Assembly (NCBI GenBank): GCA_021108005.1
Contig: JAIORS010000104.1
Coordinates: forward strand, 1 to 64,000
Direction: 5' to 3'
Length of the DNA: 64,000 bases
DNA from: Candidatus Aegiribacteria sp.
GTDB lineage: Bacteria; Fermentibacterota; Fermentibacteria; Fermentibacterales; JCC-6
This document shows positions 1 to 9,119 of the stretch, one piece after another (the first letter of the stretch is position 1; each line of letters opens with the position of its first letter). The notes under the pieces are model-generated. The model was not told where the DNA came from. It ran no database searches and saw only the letters and a list, made by a program, of their open reading frames with translations. Made by a program: the position numbers and the translations under genes.

Positions 1-125
1 ATGGATTCATGATGCTCTGGAAATAGCAGCGAGATTTAATTCACTCAAATGAATGCAGCGGATTCGCTCCATTGCCGTCTTTGAGCTAAATCGTTATCTC
101 TTGGAAGGATAAATACGGAAATCCG

Positions 126-1217
126 ATGCCGAAAATTGACATAAATCAAATTGGCTTAGCTTTCGACATGCAAGGTTGTCCGAATCGATGCCGGCATTGC
201 TGGCTCGGACCCGCTAACAACTACACGCTTTCTGAACAAGACGTTCGCTGGGGCACCTCTTTGTTCCGCGATTTCATTGCTAGAGAGGATACGTCAATAA
301 ATAGATTATCGGTCGCGACATCCTTTCGTGAACCAGACCTGCGTGATGATTATCGTAAACTCTACGATCTTGAAGCAGAACTGGGAGACGGAATCCCTGA
401 TCGATATGAACTACTCAGCATCTGGCGACTTGCGAGGGATGATTCCTATGCCAGGTGGGCCAAATCTGTTGGACCCGATGTGTGCCAAATATCATTTTTC
501 GGGTTACGGGTAACGAACGACTGGTTTCATCGCCGCAAGGGAGCATTTGACGATGCACTTATTGCCAGCGAGCGATTACTCGACGCTGGTATGAAGCCGC
601 GATGGCAGATTATCTTGACCACGAAACTCCTTCCTGAGCTGAACGAATTACTCGCTCTGATCGACAAGCTCAAGCTGCGAGAACGGGTTCGAAAACTTGG
701 TGATGAGTTTCTGTTATTCATTCATCTACCGGGACCGGATCATGAAGCTCGGAAAATTGAGGATCTCAGACCTACGATAGAACAGCTGATCAATCTCCCG
801 GAAGTCATTCTAGAGTCGACAAGAAAATACTTCTCAAGAGAAGTGCTCTGGCAAAGCGAGGAAGCCTTATTCTCCGATATTGTCAATAGCGAATACTTGA
901 AAACCCAGAGTACTCTTCCCGAAGCTCTTTGGTTCTTCGTGCAAAGCAATTGGGACGTCTTCTCGAATATTGGAACACTAGAGGACTGGTGGTGCCTCGG
1001 GAATCTCAAGCGAGACAATGTAGTAACAATCATTAATCGGTTCGTGAACGATGGAACCCTGGGGCTGAAGTATCTTGTGCATGAGTCGCCTTCGGAACTC
1101 GCCAGGCAGTACGGCAATCCGAATGGTCATAAGGTATACTCAAGTGAAGAAGATCTGCTTTCTCTTTACCTAGGAAGACACTGCGAAAAAAAATGGAACA
1201 GGAGATCAATCGAATAG
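126..1217 (+). CDS. Radical SAM domain protein
   Basis: Predicted 363-residue radical S-adenosylmethionine protein. The signature CxxxCxxC is at residues 18-25 (CPNRCRHC), followed by Trp-Leu-Gly, so the [4Fe-4S] cluster ligands are intact and unusually close to the N-terminus. No second auxiliary Cys cluster is evident. The ATG at 126 follows a GGAAAT purine stretch at normal spacing. The next gene is a SAM-dependent methyltransferase 63 bases downstream on the same strand, so both may be one transcript. The substrate cannot be deduced; the C-terminal two thirds resemble no family I can name. Confidence 0.75.
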   Translation: MPKIDINQIGLAFDMQGCPNRCRHCWLGPANNYTLSEQDVRWGTSLFRDFIAREDTSINRLSVATSFREPDLRDDYRKLYDLEAELGDGIPDRYELLSIWRLARDDSYARWAKSVGPDVCQISFFGLRVTNDWFHRRKGAFDDALIASERLLDAGMKPRWQIILTTKLLPELNELLALIDKLKLRERVRKLGDEFLLFIHLPGPDHEARKIEDLRPTIEQLINLPEVILESTRKYFSREVLWQSEEALFSDIVNSEYLKTQSTLPEALWFFVQSNWDVFSNIGTLEDWWCLGNLKRDNVVTIINRFVNDGTLGLKYLVHESPSELARQYGNPNGHKVYSSEEDLLSLYLGRHCEKKWNRRSIE

Positions 1218-1280
1218 AGCTGACCGGCTTAGTTAAATTGGGTAATGCAGGGCAACTCATTCGAAGCGCTAAGGAGAAAT

Positions 1281-2072
1281 GTGAAAAGTAATAGAAGCAA
1301 ACGTGTCGTAAGAGTTCCGAAAGATTACTATTATCGTGTTCACGAAACACGCTATAGGAAAATATTAGGTAGTGGATCAGTTTTTAGGCAAAAACAAATG
1401 AACAGCCATATACTCAGTGCCTGGAACGAGTTTGTATCAACAGTAAACCTTGTTCCGGAGGTTTCCGGGATTGAATTTGGATGCGGAACAGGCATTAATA
1501 CCATTACTATTTCCGAGCAGGGCTTTCAAATGACAGGAATAGATATTTCACCGACTGTAATAGAAAAAGCAAAAGAATTAGCCCAAAATAAAGGGGAAAT
1601 AGTAGAATTTATTGTAGGCGACATGTTTGCTACGAATCTTAGCTCTGAGAGTTTTGATTTTGCGATAAATATATGGACTTTGCACGTTGTGGGAGAACAG
1701 CATCTTCGTGACAAACACTTGTCCGAGTGTTATCGCGTCTTAAAACCAGGAGGATATCTATTCCTCCACAATGAAAGCTCTGATAAGGATATACTCAATC
1801 CCATTGAGGAAGTCGTATTTGAGGAAGCAAAAGAATGGAATATTCCAGAACTAAAAAATAAATTTGAACTGCCAAATGGAGAAAAAATTCAGGTAAGTTT
1901 TCCAGCGCACATGCCTCCTGATATGAACGGCAGAAGGTCTCTCGGAGAGCACAAGGATGAACTTGAAAAAGCTGGATTTAAAATACTCAAATGCTATGGG
2001 GATGAAATGAGTGCTTCTCATTCTGTATCCGGAAACCAAGTAATGATTGCTTTTGCATACAAGGAGAAATAG
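1281..2072 (+). CDS. Class I SAM-dependent methyltransferase
   Basis: 263-residue methyltransferase of the ubiE/Methyltransf_11 type. Motif I (EFGCGTG) is near residues 65-71, followed by the acidic motif II region (GIDISP) and a motif IV/V region ending in a YRVLKPGGYLFL-like strand. I place the start at the GTG at 1281 because a perfect AAGGAG lies just upstream (1271-1276); an in-frame ATG at 1245 has no such site. The gene looks more A+T-rich than the operons to its right, which with its neighbours suggests an accessory region. The methyl acceptor is unknown. Confidence 0.75.
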   Translation: MKSNRSKRVVRVPKDYYYRVHETRYRKILGSGSVFRQKQMNSHILSAWNEFVSTVNLVPEVSGIEFGCGTGINTITISEQGFQMTGIDISPTVIEKAKELAQNKGEIVEFIVGDMFATNLSSESFDFAINIWTLHVVGEQHLRDKHLSECYRVLKPGGYLFLHNESSDKDILNPIEEVVFEEAKEWNIPELKNKFELPNGEKIQVSFPAHMPPDMNGRRSLGEHKDELEKAGFKILKCYGDEMSASHSVSGNQVMIAFAYKEK

Positions 2073-2169
2073 TATAAAAATATCCACACGGACAACAATC
2101 TACTCCGATTTTACCTCAATTTGTTGTTGCTGCTAGTGATTTAAGTGTTATGCTTGATGAAATGATGTC

Positions 2170-2418
2170 ATGAAAAAGAAACTCGTCATAGTCAACGACG
2201 CTCCCGGTATCGGTAAGACAACTACCTGTAGAGAACTGCAGCGACTGCTTGTCGGAAGTGTCTGGCTTGATGGCGATTGGTGTTGGATGGCCAATCCATG
2301 GATCGTAACGGAAGAAACCAAGAGAATGGCAAAAGACAGAATAGCGAGATGCAAAGCAAGAGAATACAGCTATCCGGATCAATGCATTGGCTATTCTGAG
2401 CGTTATACAAAAGGATAG
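2170..2418 (+). pseudogene. Truncated P-loop nucleotide kinase remnant
   Basis: An 82-codon reading frame beginning like a small AAA/P-loop kinase: a hydrophobic strand, a Walker A-like APGIGKTT, then VWLDGDWCWM and an NPW motif that I associate with a roughly 180-residue nucleotide kinase family. The similarity fades after about residue 60 and the frame stops at 2418. The first Walker A glycine appears replaced by Asp (NDAPGIGKT). The P9-like peptidase reading frame begins before this stop, so I read it as a decayed gene head rather than a functional short protein. The family assignment is from memory of the motif. Confidence 0.55.
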
Positions 2419-2446
2419 GCACAAATTGAAAGGGAGAAAGCAAGGC

Positions 2447-4246
2447 ATGAGATCACATCAGCTCACTTCTGAGGAACTCATTAGCGAAGTAAAGACTGTT
2501 AGAGATTTCTCGCTTTCACCCGATGGTAAGTCAGTCGCTTTCTCCAGAACGACCAAAGGTATTTCCCAAATATTCCTTGCGGAAATAAAAGAATTCGAAC
2601 CAGAACAACTGACTGAATGTCCTGGCTCCAAGACTTCACTTACTTGGTCATCAAACAATGATCTGATAGCATTTGCACATTCAGAGAAAGATGGTAAAGG
2701 TTGCGATCTTTGCACGATCAACCCATTTGATGGAACTGTAAACACACTGCTTGAACTGGAAGAGGGCAGCATTTGGTCTTCTTCCTGGTCACATGACGGC
2801 AAGCATCTTGTATTCTGTTCAAACTATAAAAGCTCAATAGATATCTTCACAATAGATGCTGACGGTAAAAATCTGCTTCGTCTTACCTCGGGCTCGGAGA
2901 TGGATCAGTATCCACAGTGGTCTCCGGATGGATCCAGATTACTCTTTTACAGAAGTATTGGTCAGGGACCACTTAGCCAATATGAGATGAGAATGATTAA
3001 CCGGGATGGAAAAGAGCTGCGTGTAATCGGACCGGAAGCAAAACGTAACGGTTGGGGTAAATGGTCACCAGACGGAAAGACTATTGCATTTGCTTCAAAC
3101 GTTAGCGGTAGCTACCATATCGGAATTCTGGATTTACATAAAGATGAGATAAGATGGGTGACCACGGGGGAAAGGAATTACTGGAATCCGGTCTGGTCAC
3201 CGGATGGGTCCAAACTAGCTTGTCAGGTTGACATGAATGGGAGTCGAAGAATCACCATAACAGATGTGAAAAGCGGTGAGATGCAACTTGTTGGACCAAC
3301 TGCAGGTTTGTGTTCAGACATGGAGTTCACATCTGATTGCAAATCACTAGTTTTTACTCACGAGGGCCCGCTGAATCCTTTTAACCTTTGGTCAATTGAT
3401 CTGAATACAAATGAGTTACTGCAACTGACCTTTGGTTTGCCTGATTCCATCGATGAAGAAGTACTGGTAACACCGGAAGAGGTCACTTATTCCTCTTTCG
3501 ATGGGTTGGAGATATCTGCGCTACTTTTCAGACCGATATGTGAACCGAACGATACACTTCCTCCAGCGATTGTCAGACTTCATGGAGGACCCAACTACCA
3601 GACTTTTAATTGGTGGCACCCCAGGATTCAGCTACTGGTTAATCACGGGTATTTGGTTCTTGCCCCAGACTTTAGGGGGAGTACCGGATACGGAAAGGCA
3701 TTCGAGGAGAGAAGCATCGGTGACTGGGGTGGCGGAGATATGGAGGATGTAATTGCCGCAGCTGAATGGCTTAAGACTACCGGGCAGGCTGATCCGGACA
3801 GTATAGCTCTCCTGGGAGGCAGTTACGGAGGTTACCTGATGCTGATGGCAATGGCCAGAGCTCCTGGACTCTGGGCGGCTGGAGTTAACCTCTTCGGCTT
3901 CATCGACCTTAAGACATTCCACAGCAGTACCAGTGGTTGGGTGAGAGAGTGGTTAGAAAATCAGATCGGCAATCCAGAAGAGAATCCTGAATTCTATCGA
4001 GATCGATCTCCAATGACTCATTGCTCCGAGATCACAGCACCATTGCTGATACTTCATGGAGCCAAGGATGAACGTGTTCCTCTCAGCCAGGCCAAACGAC
4101 TAAGGGATCAAATGGAAAGAAATGGCAAGGAATGCAGTCTGGAAATCTATAAGGATGAGGATCACTACTTCAGCGAGAATTCCACACAGATCGAAATCAT
4201 GAAGACAATTCTGTGTTTTCTGGATAAACATGCTGCGAAGAAATAA
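2447..4246 (+). CDS. S9 family peptidase with TolB-like propeller
   Basis: 599-residue prolyl oligopeptidase-family serine peptidase (acylaminoacyl peptidase/DPP-type). Residues 1 to about 350 form a TolB/WD40-like beta-propeller with repeated WSPDG-type blades. The C-terminal alpha/beta hydrolase has the nucleophile in GGSYGGY (Ser459), Asp541 in HGAKDERVP and His573 in DEDHYF, giving a complete triad. The ATG at 2447 has AGGGAG upstream; an in-frame ATG at 2387 would overlap the broken kinase and is less likely. No signal peptide is visible, so a cytoplasmic peptide-degrading role is likely. Its stop is 119 bases from the convergent hydrogenase operon end. Confidence 0.9.
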   Translation: MRSHQLTSEELISEVKTVRDFSLSPDGKSVAFSRTTKGISQIFLAEIKEFEPEQLTECPGSKTSLTWSSNNDLIAFAHSEKDGKGCDLCTINPFDGTVNTLLELEEGSIWSSSWSHDGKHLVFCSNYKSSIDIFTIDADGKNLLRLTSGSEMDQYPQWSPDGSRLLFYRSIGQGPLSQYEMRMINRDGKELRVIGPEAKRNGWGKWSPDGKTIAFASNVSGSYHIGILDLHKDEIRWVTTGERNYWNPVWSPDGSKLACQVDMNGSRRITITDVKSGEMQLVGPTAGLCSDMEFTSDCKSLVFTHEGPLNPFNLWSIDLNTNELLQLTFGLPDSIDEEVLVTPEEVTYSSFDGLEISALLFRPICEPNDTLPPAIVRLHGGPNYQTFNWWHPRIQLLVNHGYLVLAPDFRGSTGYGKAFEERSIGDWGGGDMEDVIAAAEWLKTTGQADPDSIALLGGSYGGYLMLMAMARAPGLWAAGVNLFGFIDLKTFHSSTSGWVREWLENQIGNPEENPEFYRDRSPMTHCSEITAPLLILHGAKDERVPLSQAKRLRDQMERNGKECSLEIYKDEDHYFSENSTQIEIMKTILCFLDKHAAKK

Positions 4247-4365
4247 AGTAGAACGGGATTGTTAGTCAGTGTAGTGGAAATAAACCGATATTGATGTTAT
4301 TCCATTAAGGACAGGAGAAGCTTATCGAGTGTGAACGGCTATAACACTTATGAGGTTACCATATA

Positions 4366-4851
4366 TCAAGAGGTAGATTCCGTTACTGACAGCAGGTCTG
4401 TCAGCGCTTCCAGCATATAGGCGACCGCGGGAGATAGTGGCGCGCCGAATTCGATGCTTCCAGGCTGAATCGCAAGCAGGAATATTCCTGCTCCAGTCTC
4501 CTCCTCCAGCCTTTCCATGACCAGTACTGGTGAGAGCGAGTGTGTTGTAAAGCCGGTTTCGCCTTTAATATCGTTTCTGTCTAGCAGTTCGACAGCCCCT
4601 GGTTCTCTGTCCAGGTGAACAGCGTCAACGATAATCACTGTATCCGGATCAAACCTGGTGACCGAACGTATATGGTTTTCCGGAACCGTTCCCGCATCGA
4701 CAGTACATAGACCCTTTTCAGACAGTCTTGACACCAGTTCGGGGCCGATGCCGTCATCCCCCCTGAGGATATTGCCGATACCCATGAAAACTACTCTGCC
4801 CAGCAGCAGAGAACTCAGTCTGTCTTCAAGCATCCGCAATTGTTCGTTCAT
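4366..4851 (-). CDS. hycI: [NiFe] hydrogenase maturation protease HycI-type
   Basis: 161-residue endopeptidase of the HycI/HyaD (M52) family, which removes the C-terminal peptide from the hydrogenase large subunit once nickel is inserted. The N-terminal GIGN-LRGDDGIGPEL signature is near residues 24-39; the metal-binding set is consistent with Asp32/33, Asp76 in VDAVH and His104 in TTHSLSP. Last gene of the 17-gene hydrogenase operon, 88 bases after the ferredoxin gene. The large subunit in this operon keeps a cleavable C-terminal extension, its obvious substrate. The start is the ATG at 4851; upstream in-frame ATGs at 4872 and 4929 lengthen an unrelated tail. Confidence 0.92.
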   Translation of the reverse strand: MNEQLRMLEDRLSSLLLGRVVFMGIGNILRGDDGIGPELVSRLSEKGLCTVDAGTVPENHIRSVTRFDPDTVIIVDAVHLDREPGAVELLDRNDIKGETGFTTHSLSPVLVMERLEEETGAGIFLLAIQPGSIEFGAPLSPAVAYMLEALTDLLSVTESTS

Positions 4852-4939
4852 CACATTATTCCGTTTTTGCATGAATCCAGGTGTTAATATAAGTGTATAA
4901 CATTTAATTGATGAAGTGAGATTCTGCAAGTGTCGTTAG

Positions 4940-5563
4940 TTAAGTCCGGCCCCCATAGAAGGTGGTTGTGCGCCTGCATTCGGCACAGAGGATCTTCACC
5001 CTGTCGGAGCGCCCATTGTCCTTCAGTACAGCCTGAAGGTTATCATCGGCAAGACCGAGTTCTCTTAACCTTACGAGGTAAAGCGTTGGGTTGGAGAACG
5101 AGAGTTCTCCAAGTTTTTCGGAAATCCATATCAGATGATCCTTTGTGGCGATGGGATTACCGCATACCTCGCAGATCTGCAGTTCTTTCTCTATGGTTTC
5201 AAAAGCTTTACTTCTGTCGAAGTATGAGAGTTCCCATTCGTTAGTCTGTACTATTCCGGTATCACCGGTTTCTCTTATACATGCATCAACACAGACACCA
5301 CAGAAAATACAGTCATCCGTATGGTGAATCATGACCCTTTTCGGAACTCCATCGCCCTCAATAATATCCTCATGTGATATTGCGGTTGACGGGCATGCTT
5401 CCTCGCACGCCAGACATCCGAGACACTTATCCTGATCGAAGACCGGCTGTCCCCTGAAATTGGGATGGGGAACATGCGGTTCCGCCGGGAACTTCGACGT
5501 GTAAGGCCCCTTGATTACCGCTTTAATCGCTTCTATAATTTCTCTGAGCTTTGGATATTTCAT
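4940..5563 (-). CDS. mbhN: NuoI/HycF-like ferredoxin subunit of group 4 hydrogenase
   Basis: 207-residue protein with two [4Fe-4S] ferredoxin motifs: Cys47, 50, 53, 57 and Cys85, 88, 91, 95. It matches the TYKY/NuoI subunit that relays electrons to the small hydrogenase subunit at the membrane face. Two further pairs, CEVC (131-134) and CAEC (193-196), form a C-terminal zinc-ribbon-like extension seen in HycF-type hydrogenase ferredoxins. The ATG at 5563 is preceded by GGA at good spacing; a GTG at 5590 is the alternative. It follows the Mrp G gene by 33 bases, so the hydrogenase core genes flank the Mrp block on both sides. Confidence 0.9.
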   Translation of the reverse strand: MKYPKLREIIEAIKAVIKGPYTSKFPAEPHVPHPNFRGQPVFDQDKCLGCLACEEACPSTAISHEDIIEGDGVPKRVMIHHTDDCIFCGVCVDACIRETGDTGIVQTNEWELSYFDRSKAFETIEKELQICEVCGNPIATKDHLIWISEKLGELSFSNPTLYLVRLRELGLADDNLQAVLKDNGRSDRVKILCAECRRTTTFYGGRT

Positions 5564-5596
5564 ATTTCCATCCGTAACGAATCGCTTCACGGTTCG

Positions 5597-5941
5597 TTAA
5601 TCTATTTTTTCTCCTTCTTTGTCTTCCGCATAACAGTCTATGATGCTCTTGTCCCAGAGCTTGATTCCGGCTCTGTGAGCTCCGCGCGAAATGGCATGTG
5701 CAGCCACAGGTGACGCTAGAACCAGGAATACTATTGCCAGAAGAGCCTTGAAACCCGTTGGTGTAAACCCGCCGGACATCAGGAACGTTCCGAACAGAAT
5801 GCTGCATGTTCCCAGTGTCACGCATTTGGTGGCAGCCTGAAGCCTGTTGTAAACATCCGGAAGCCTTACAAGACCAAGGCAACCAAGGACATCGAATGCC
5901 ACACCTATTCCAATAAATAACATTCCTATTATATCAATCAT
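5597..5941 (-). CDS. mnhG: Mrp antiporter subunit G (MnhG/PhaG)
   Basis: 114-residue membrane protein of the MrpG family with three hydrophobic segments and the conserved GxxRLPDVYNRLQAATK region after the first helix. In Mrp complexes G is a small accessory membrane subunit; in Mbh hydrogenases the equivalent is MbhC. The ATG at 5941 has a strong GGAGGGAAG site. It overlaps the F gene by 8 bases. Confidence 0.92.
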   Translation of the reverse strand: MIDIIGMLFIGIGVAFDVLGCLGLVRLPDVYNRLQAATKCVTLGTCSILFGTFLMSGGFTPTGFKALLAIVFLVLASPVAAHAISRGAHRAGIKLWDKSIIDCYAEDKEGEKID

Positions 5942-6305
5942 CGAAGCTTCTTCCCTCCAGATACTTGGCAAGGGCCAATGTGCCGATGAAGCTCTGAAGC
6001 CCCCAGGCGATACCAATGTCGATGTACCATGAACGGCCTGTAGCTATGCTGAGTACAGCGCAGAGGCCGACGATCAGTATACCGAAGATATCAATTGCAA
6101 CGATCCTGTCGGGGGCTGTAGGCCCTCTGAGAACCCTGAACAGAACCATGAGCGAGGAAAGGATCAGTACGTATACTATCCTTCCTGTGAAATTGGTATA
6201 TACGGCGCTCTGAGCGAAAAATACACTTTTGAATGGAAGCACGATAATAAGGGCAATAATCCCCAGTAGCACTATTGTGCCTGCAACCCATCTCGCAAAC
6301 TTCAT
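5934..6305 (-). CDS. mnhF: Mrp antiporter subunit F (MnhF/PhaF)
   Basis: 123-residue, three-helix membrane subunit with the typical RVLRGPTAPDRIVAID segment between helices 2 and 3. Equivalent to MbhB of membrane-bound hydrogenases. It overlaps the E gene by 4 bases and the G gene by 8, implying translational coupling. Confidence 0.92.
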   Translation of the reverse strand: MKFARWVAGTIVLLGIIALIIVLPFKSVFFAQSAVYTNFTGRIVYVLILSSLMVLFRVLRGPTAPDRIVAIDIFGILIVGLCAVLSIATGRSWYIDIGIAWGLQSFIGTLALAKYLEGRSFDD

Positions 6306-6817
6306 TTTTTTACCGCATCTTCTTCGAAAATCTTCTTGAGCATCGGTTCAAATCGGCTTCCAATCTCCCTGTACGTTGTTTCCGGATCGGAACCCACAAC
6401 ATTAATCCAGTGAATGTAGAGAATGCCTTTGTCCTGATCTATGTCGACTGTAAGTGTACCCGGAGTCAGTGTTATTGAATTAGCCAGGAAAGTCAGTCCC
6501 GTGTCAGATTTCAGTTCTGTTTTGAGCCTTACTATACCAGGCTTTATTGGCATTGATGGATGAATGACACGGTACGCGACATCAAAATTGGCCCTTATCA
6601 GCTCCCATATGAATACGGGAATGTACCAGAACAGGAAATAGAATACCCGAATCGGGTTGAAGAACATGTGCGGCCTTGTAACGAACATCGAACCCATAAT
6701 GGCGGCAACTATCAGTGATACAACGGCTCCTGCTATCAGATGCTGAGTATCTGGTACCCAGCAGAGAATGCACCATACTGCGAAAGCGAATATGAACATC
6801 AGCATTCTGCTTTTCAT
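6302..6817 (-). CDS. mnhE: Mrp antiporter subunit E (MnhE/PhaE)
   Basis: 171-residue protein with N-terminal hydrophobic helices and a soluble C-terminal region containing LANSITLTPGTLTVDI, the hallmark of MrpE/MbhA. The C-terminal domain ends with the WI(N)V segment and a glutamate-rich tail. It is 3 bases from the D gene and overlaps the F gene by 4. Confidence 0.92.
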   Translation of the reverse strand: MKSRMLMFIFAFAVWCILCWVPDTQHLIAGAVVSLIVAAIMGSMFVTRPHMFFNPIRVFYFLFWYIPVFIWELIRANFDVAYRVIHPSMPIKPGIVRLKTELKSDTGLTFLANSITLTPGTLTVDIDQDKGILYIHWINVVGSDPETTYREIGSRFEPMLKKIFEEDAVKK

Positions 6818-6820
6818 GGT

Positions 6821-8314
6821 CTACACCCCGCCCATTCCGGAAAGCACTTTGACCGCGGGCGACAGGAAGTTTTCCCTTATATCAGGAATAAGAAGTAATC
6901 CGCCGAATATACAGACCAGGGCAAGCAGTATCAATGAAATCCGCATTAACGCCGGTACTTCTTTAACATTCATGAATTTATCTTTGAGGGCGCCAAGGAA
7001 TACGAACCTTGTAACCTTTAGAACGTAGGCAATTGTAACAATGCTCATTAGAACGGCCCAGGCGGCAAGTTTCATGTGATTCGCCTGAACAGCGGCAATA
7101 ATGATAATCAGTTTGCTCCAGAAACCCGCAAAGGGTGGAATACCTGCTAGTGACATAGCCCCTGCGAGTGTAGATCCGCTTGTAACCGGAAGCTTTTTAG
7201 AAAGTCCACCCATTTCCTTCATATTCCTGGTTCCCGTAACGTATTCAACGGCTCCGGAATCGAGGAATAGAAGGGATTTGAAAACTGAATGGTTGAACAG
7301 GTGGAAAAGGGCTCCCATTATTCCAAGAGGTGTACCGATACCAAGACCCAGCATAATATATCCGACCTGACTTATGGAACTGTAAGCAAGCAGCCTCTTC
7401 ATATCCCATTGCCGGAGAGCCACAAGAGCGCCTACCCCCATGGATATCGCCCCAAGAGTCATCAGGATGATTTTAATCTCAGATGGACCTCCGAAGATAG
7501 TGAAGAACACTCTGGCGATTGCGTATACTCCCAGAGCTTTGATAAGTACGCCGGAGAGCATTGCCGAGATCGGAGCCGGAGCGGAGGGATGAGCATCCGG
7601 AAGCCACGCATGGAATGGAACCATGGCAGCTTTAAGTCCGAAACCCGTCAACAGGAGTGCAAAAACCAAATACATTACTGCGGGATTTTCCGAGCCTGCT
7701 ATGATCTGAGTCATGTTGGCCATATTCAATGTGCCTGTATAACTGTAGAGGAATACTACTCCGAGCAGTATCAGAAGTGAGGCTACACCGCCCATTACAG
7801 CGTATTTGAATGAAGCTTCAAGCTCACGCTTTTCGGTACCGAATGCTACCAGTGCATAACTTGCAAGGGAAGCTACTTCGACGAATACGAAGAGGTTGAA
7901 TATGTCACCGGTTATCAGGACACCGTTCATCCCGGCAAGCATCAGGAGGAAGAGGCAATAGAACTGCCATTTCTCAGTGTACCTCGTCATGTAATTAACT
8001 GAGTATACAGCCACAAGGAACGCAATGAAGTTGACTGTTATAAGCATGAATAAAGTGAGTCCGTCCATTACCAGCTGAATGCCGACTATTCTGCCCAGCA
8101 CCTCCTGGAATCCGCCCCAGTTACCTACGTTGCAGATTAACCTTTGTCCAAACTCCATCTTCAGTATGAAAAGGATGGAGAGTACAAAAGTACCTGCGGA
8201 AGCTATAACCCCAAGTATATCGGGAATTCCCTTTATCCTCTTAAAAAGAGCAGTCAGGAAAGCTCCCGCAAGTGGGATCGCTACAAAAAGCGGTATTATG
8301 CTTTCGCTTATCAT
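6821..8314 (-). CDS. mnhD: Mrp antiporter subunit D / NuoM-N-like ion pump
   Basis: 497-residue polytopic protein of the proton-translocating NADH dehydrogenase (NuoL/M/N) family, about 14 predicted helices. Conserved features include the FHAWLPDAHPSAPAP loop, the DMKRLLAYSSISQVGY segment with the key Lys, and LFHLFNHSVFKSLLF. This length is normal for MrpD/MbhH. It is the second NuoL/M/N-type pump in the operon; the other is the 567-residue protein at 9674-11377. It overlaps the C gene by 4 bases. Confidence 0.92.
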   Translation of the reverse strand: MISESIIPLFVAIPLAGAFLTALFKRIKGIPDILGVIASAGTFVLSILFILKMEFGQRLICNVGNWGGFQEVLGRIVGIQLVMDGLTLFMLITVNFIAFLVAVYSVNYMTRYTEKWQFYCLFLLMLAGMNGVLITGDIFNLFVFVEVASLASYALVAFGTEKRELEASFKYAVMGGVASLLILLGVVFLYSYTGTLNMANMTQIIAGSENPAVMYLVFALLLTGFGLKAAMVPFHAWLPDAHPSAPAPISAMLSGVLIKALGVYAIARVFFTIFGGPSEIKIILMTLGAISMGVGALVALRQWDMKRLLAYSSISQVGYIMLGLGIGTPLGIMGALFHLFNHSVFKSLLFLDSGAVEYVTGTRNMKEMGGLSKKLPVTSGSTLAGAMSLAGIPPFAGFWSKLIIIIAAVQANHMKLAAWAVLMSIVTIAYVLKVTRFVFLGALKDKFMNVKEVPALMRISLILLALVCIFGGLLLIPDIRENFLSPAVKVLSGMGGV

Positions 8315-8667
8315 CCTCTTAACTCCCGCATCCTGGTTATGTCGAAGGTTCCGTATTTACCGTACAGTCTTATAGCTAAAGCGATAAGGAAAGCTGTTGT
8401 GGCGAGCCCTATCACTATGGATGTAAGAACAAGTGCATGTGGAAGCGGATCGACCATCGATTCAGGGAGAACAACCTGTGTTTCGGAAAATATTGCAGCT
8501 CTTCCTCCGGCTTTATAGGCAACAAGAACAAGAAAAAGATTCACAGCGTACTCCGCGATCACTACTCCCAGTATGATCTTGATAATATTCTTTTTTGAAA
8601 GTATTGCGTAGATACCAATGCAGAATAGTATCAGGCAGAGTATGTAGGGCATGTACGCATTCATCAC
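8311..8667 (-). CDS. mnhC: Mrp antiporter subunit C (MnhC, NuoK-like)
   Basis: 118-residue three-helix protein of the NuoK/MrpC family. The N-terminal helix is followed by a short KKNIIKIILG loop, and the DPLPHALVLTSIVIGLATTAF segment is characteristic. It corresponds to MbhG in membrane-bound hydrogenases. It overlaps both neighbours by 4 bases. Confidence 0.92.
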   Translation of the reverse strand: MMNAYMPYILCLILFCIGIYAILSKKNIIKIILGVVIAEYAVNLFLVLVAYKAGGRAAIFSETQVVLPESMVDPLPHALVLTSIVIGLATTAFLIALAIRLYGKYGTFDITRMRELRG

Positions 8668-9119
8668 TTTTTCTCCGATTCAAATTTCTGCAGGATTATC
8701 AAAGTAAGGAAAATACTGAACAGACCGGCACCAACCTTTAGGCTGATGGCGATATTCTCAAGTGGTATGATTCCTGCGCTTACAAGCTGTCCCGGTTCTC
8801 CATCCGGATGAAGGAAGTTATCGAAGAACCCTCCGTATTGCAGCCCGATAAGAGCCAGCGCCAGGAACATGACCGCTCCCAGTGCTTCAACCACGCCGGT
8901 GCTTCCCTTTGAAAATATCTTCGCTGAAACACTGCCTCCGAAGGCCAGATCAAGGTTGATAAAAGAGAGCGCCATTATTACCCCGCCTGCGAAACCACCA
9001 CCCGGTGTGAGATGACCGTGCAGAATGATGTAAATTCCGTAGAGGAATATCAAACCAACGGTAAGCCTGGTTACCGTCTTGACAATAACAGACATTCCAT
9101 GTTCGCGTTCTTTACTCAT
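8664..9119 (-). CDS. mnhB: Mrp antiporter subunit B (MnhB domain)
   Basis: 151-residue membrane protein with the MnhB signature LHGHLTPGGGFAGGVI in its first half and four hydrophobic segments. Equivalent to MbhF. I start it at the ATG at 9119, which has GGAGAAC directly upstream inside the end of the preceding gene; the longer reading at 9155 adds a basic tail with no ribosome site. It overlaps the upstream gene by 8 bases. Confidence 0.92.
   Translation of the reverse strand: MSKEREHGMSVIVKTVTRLTVGLIFLYGIYIILHGHLTPGGGFAGGVIMALSFINLDLAFGGSVSAKIFSKGSTGVVEALGAVMFLALALIGLQYGGFFDNFLHPDGEPGQLVSAGIIPLENIAISLKVGAGLFSIFLTLIILQKFESEKK

Noticed and set aside
740-1117. Minus-strand ORF inside the radical SAM gene
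   Set aside because: Shadow of the plus-strand gene; no start context or domain.
7289-7780. 163-codon plus-strand ORF over the Mrp D gene
   Set aside because: Shadow frame of the minus-strand membrane protein; low-complexity composition without membrane or domain features.
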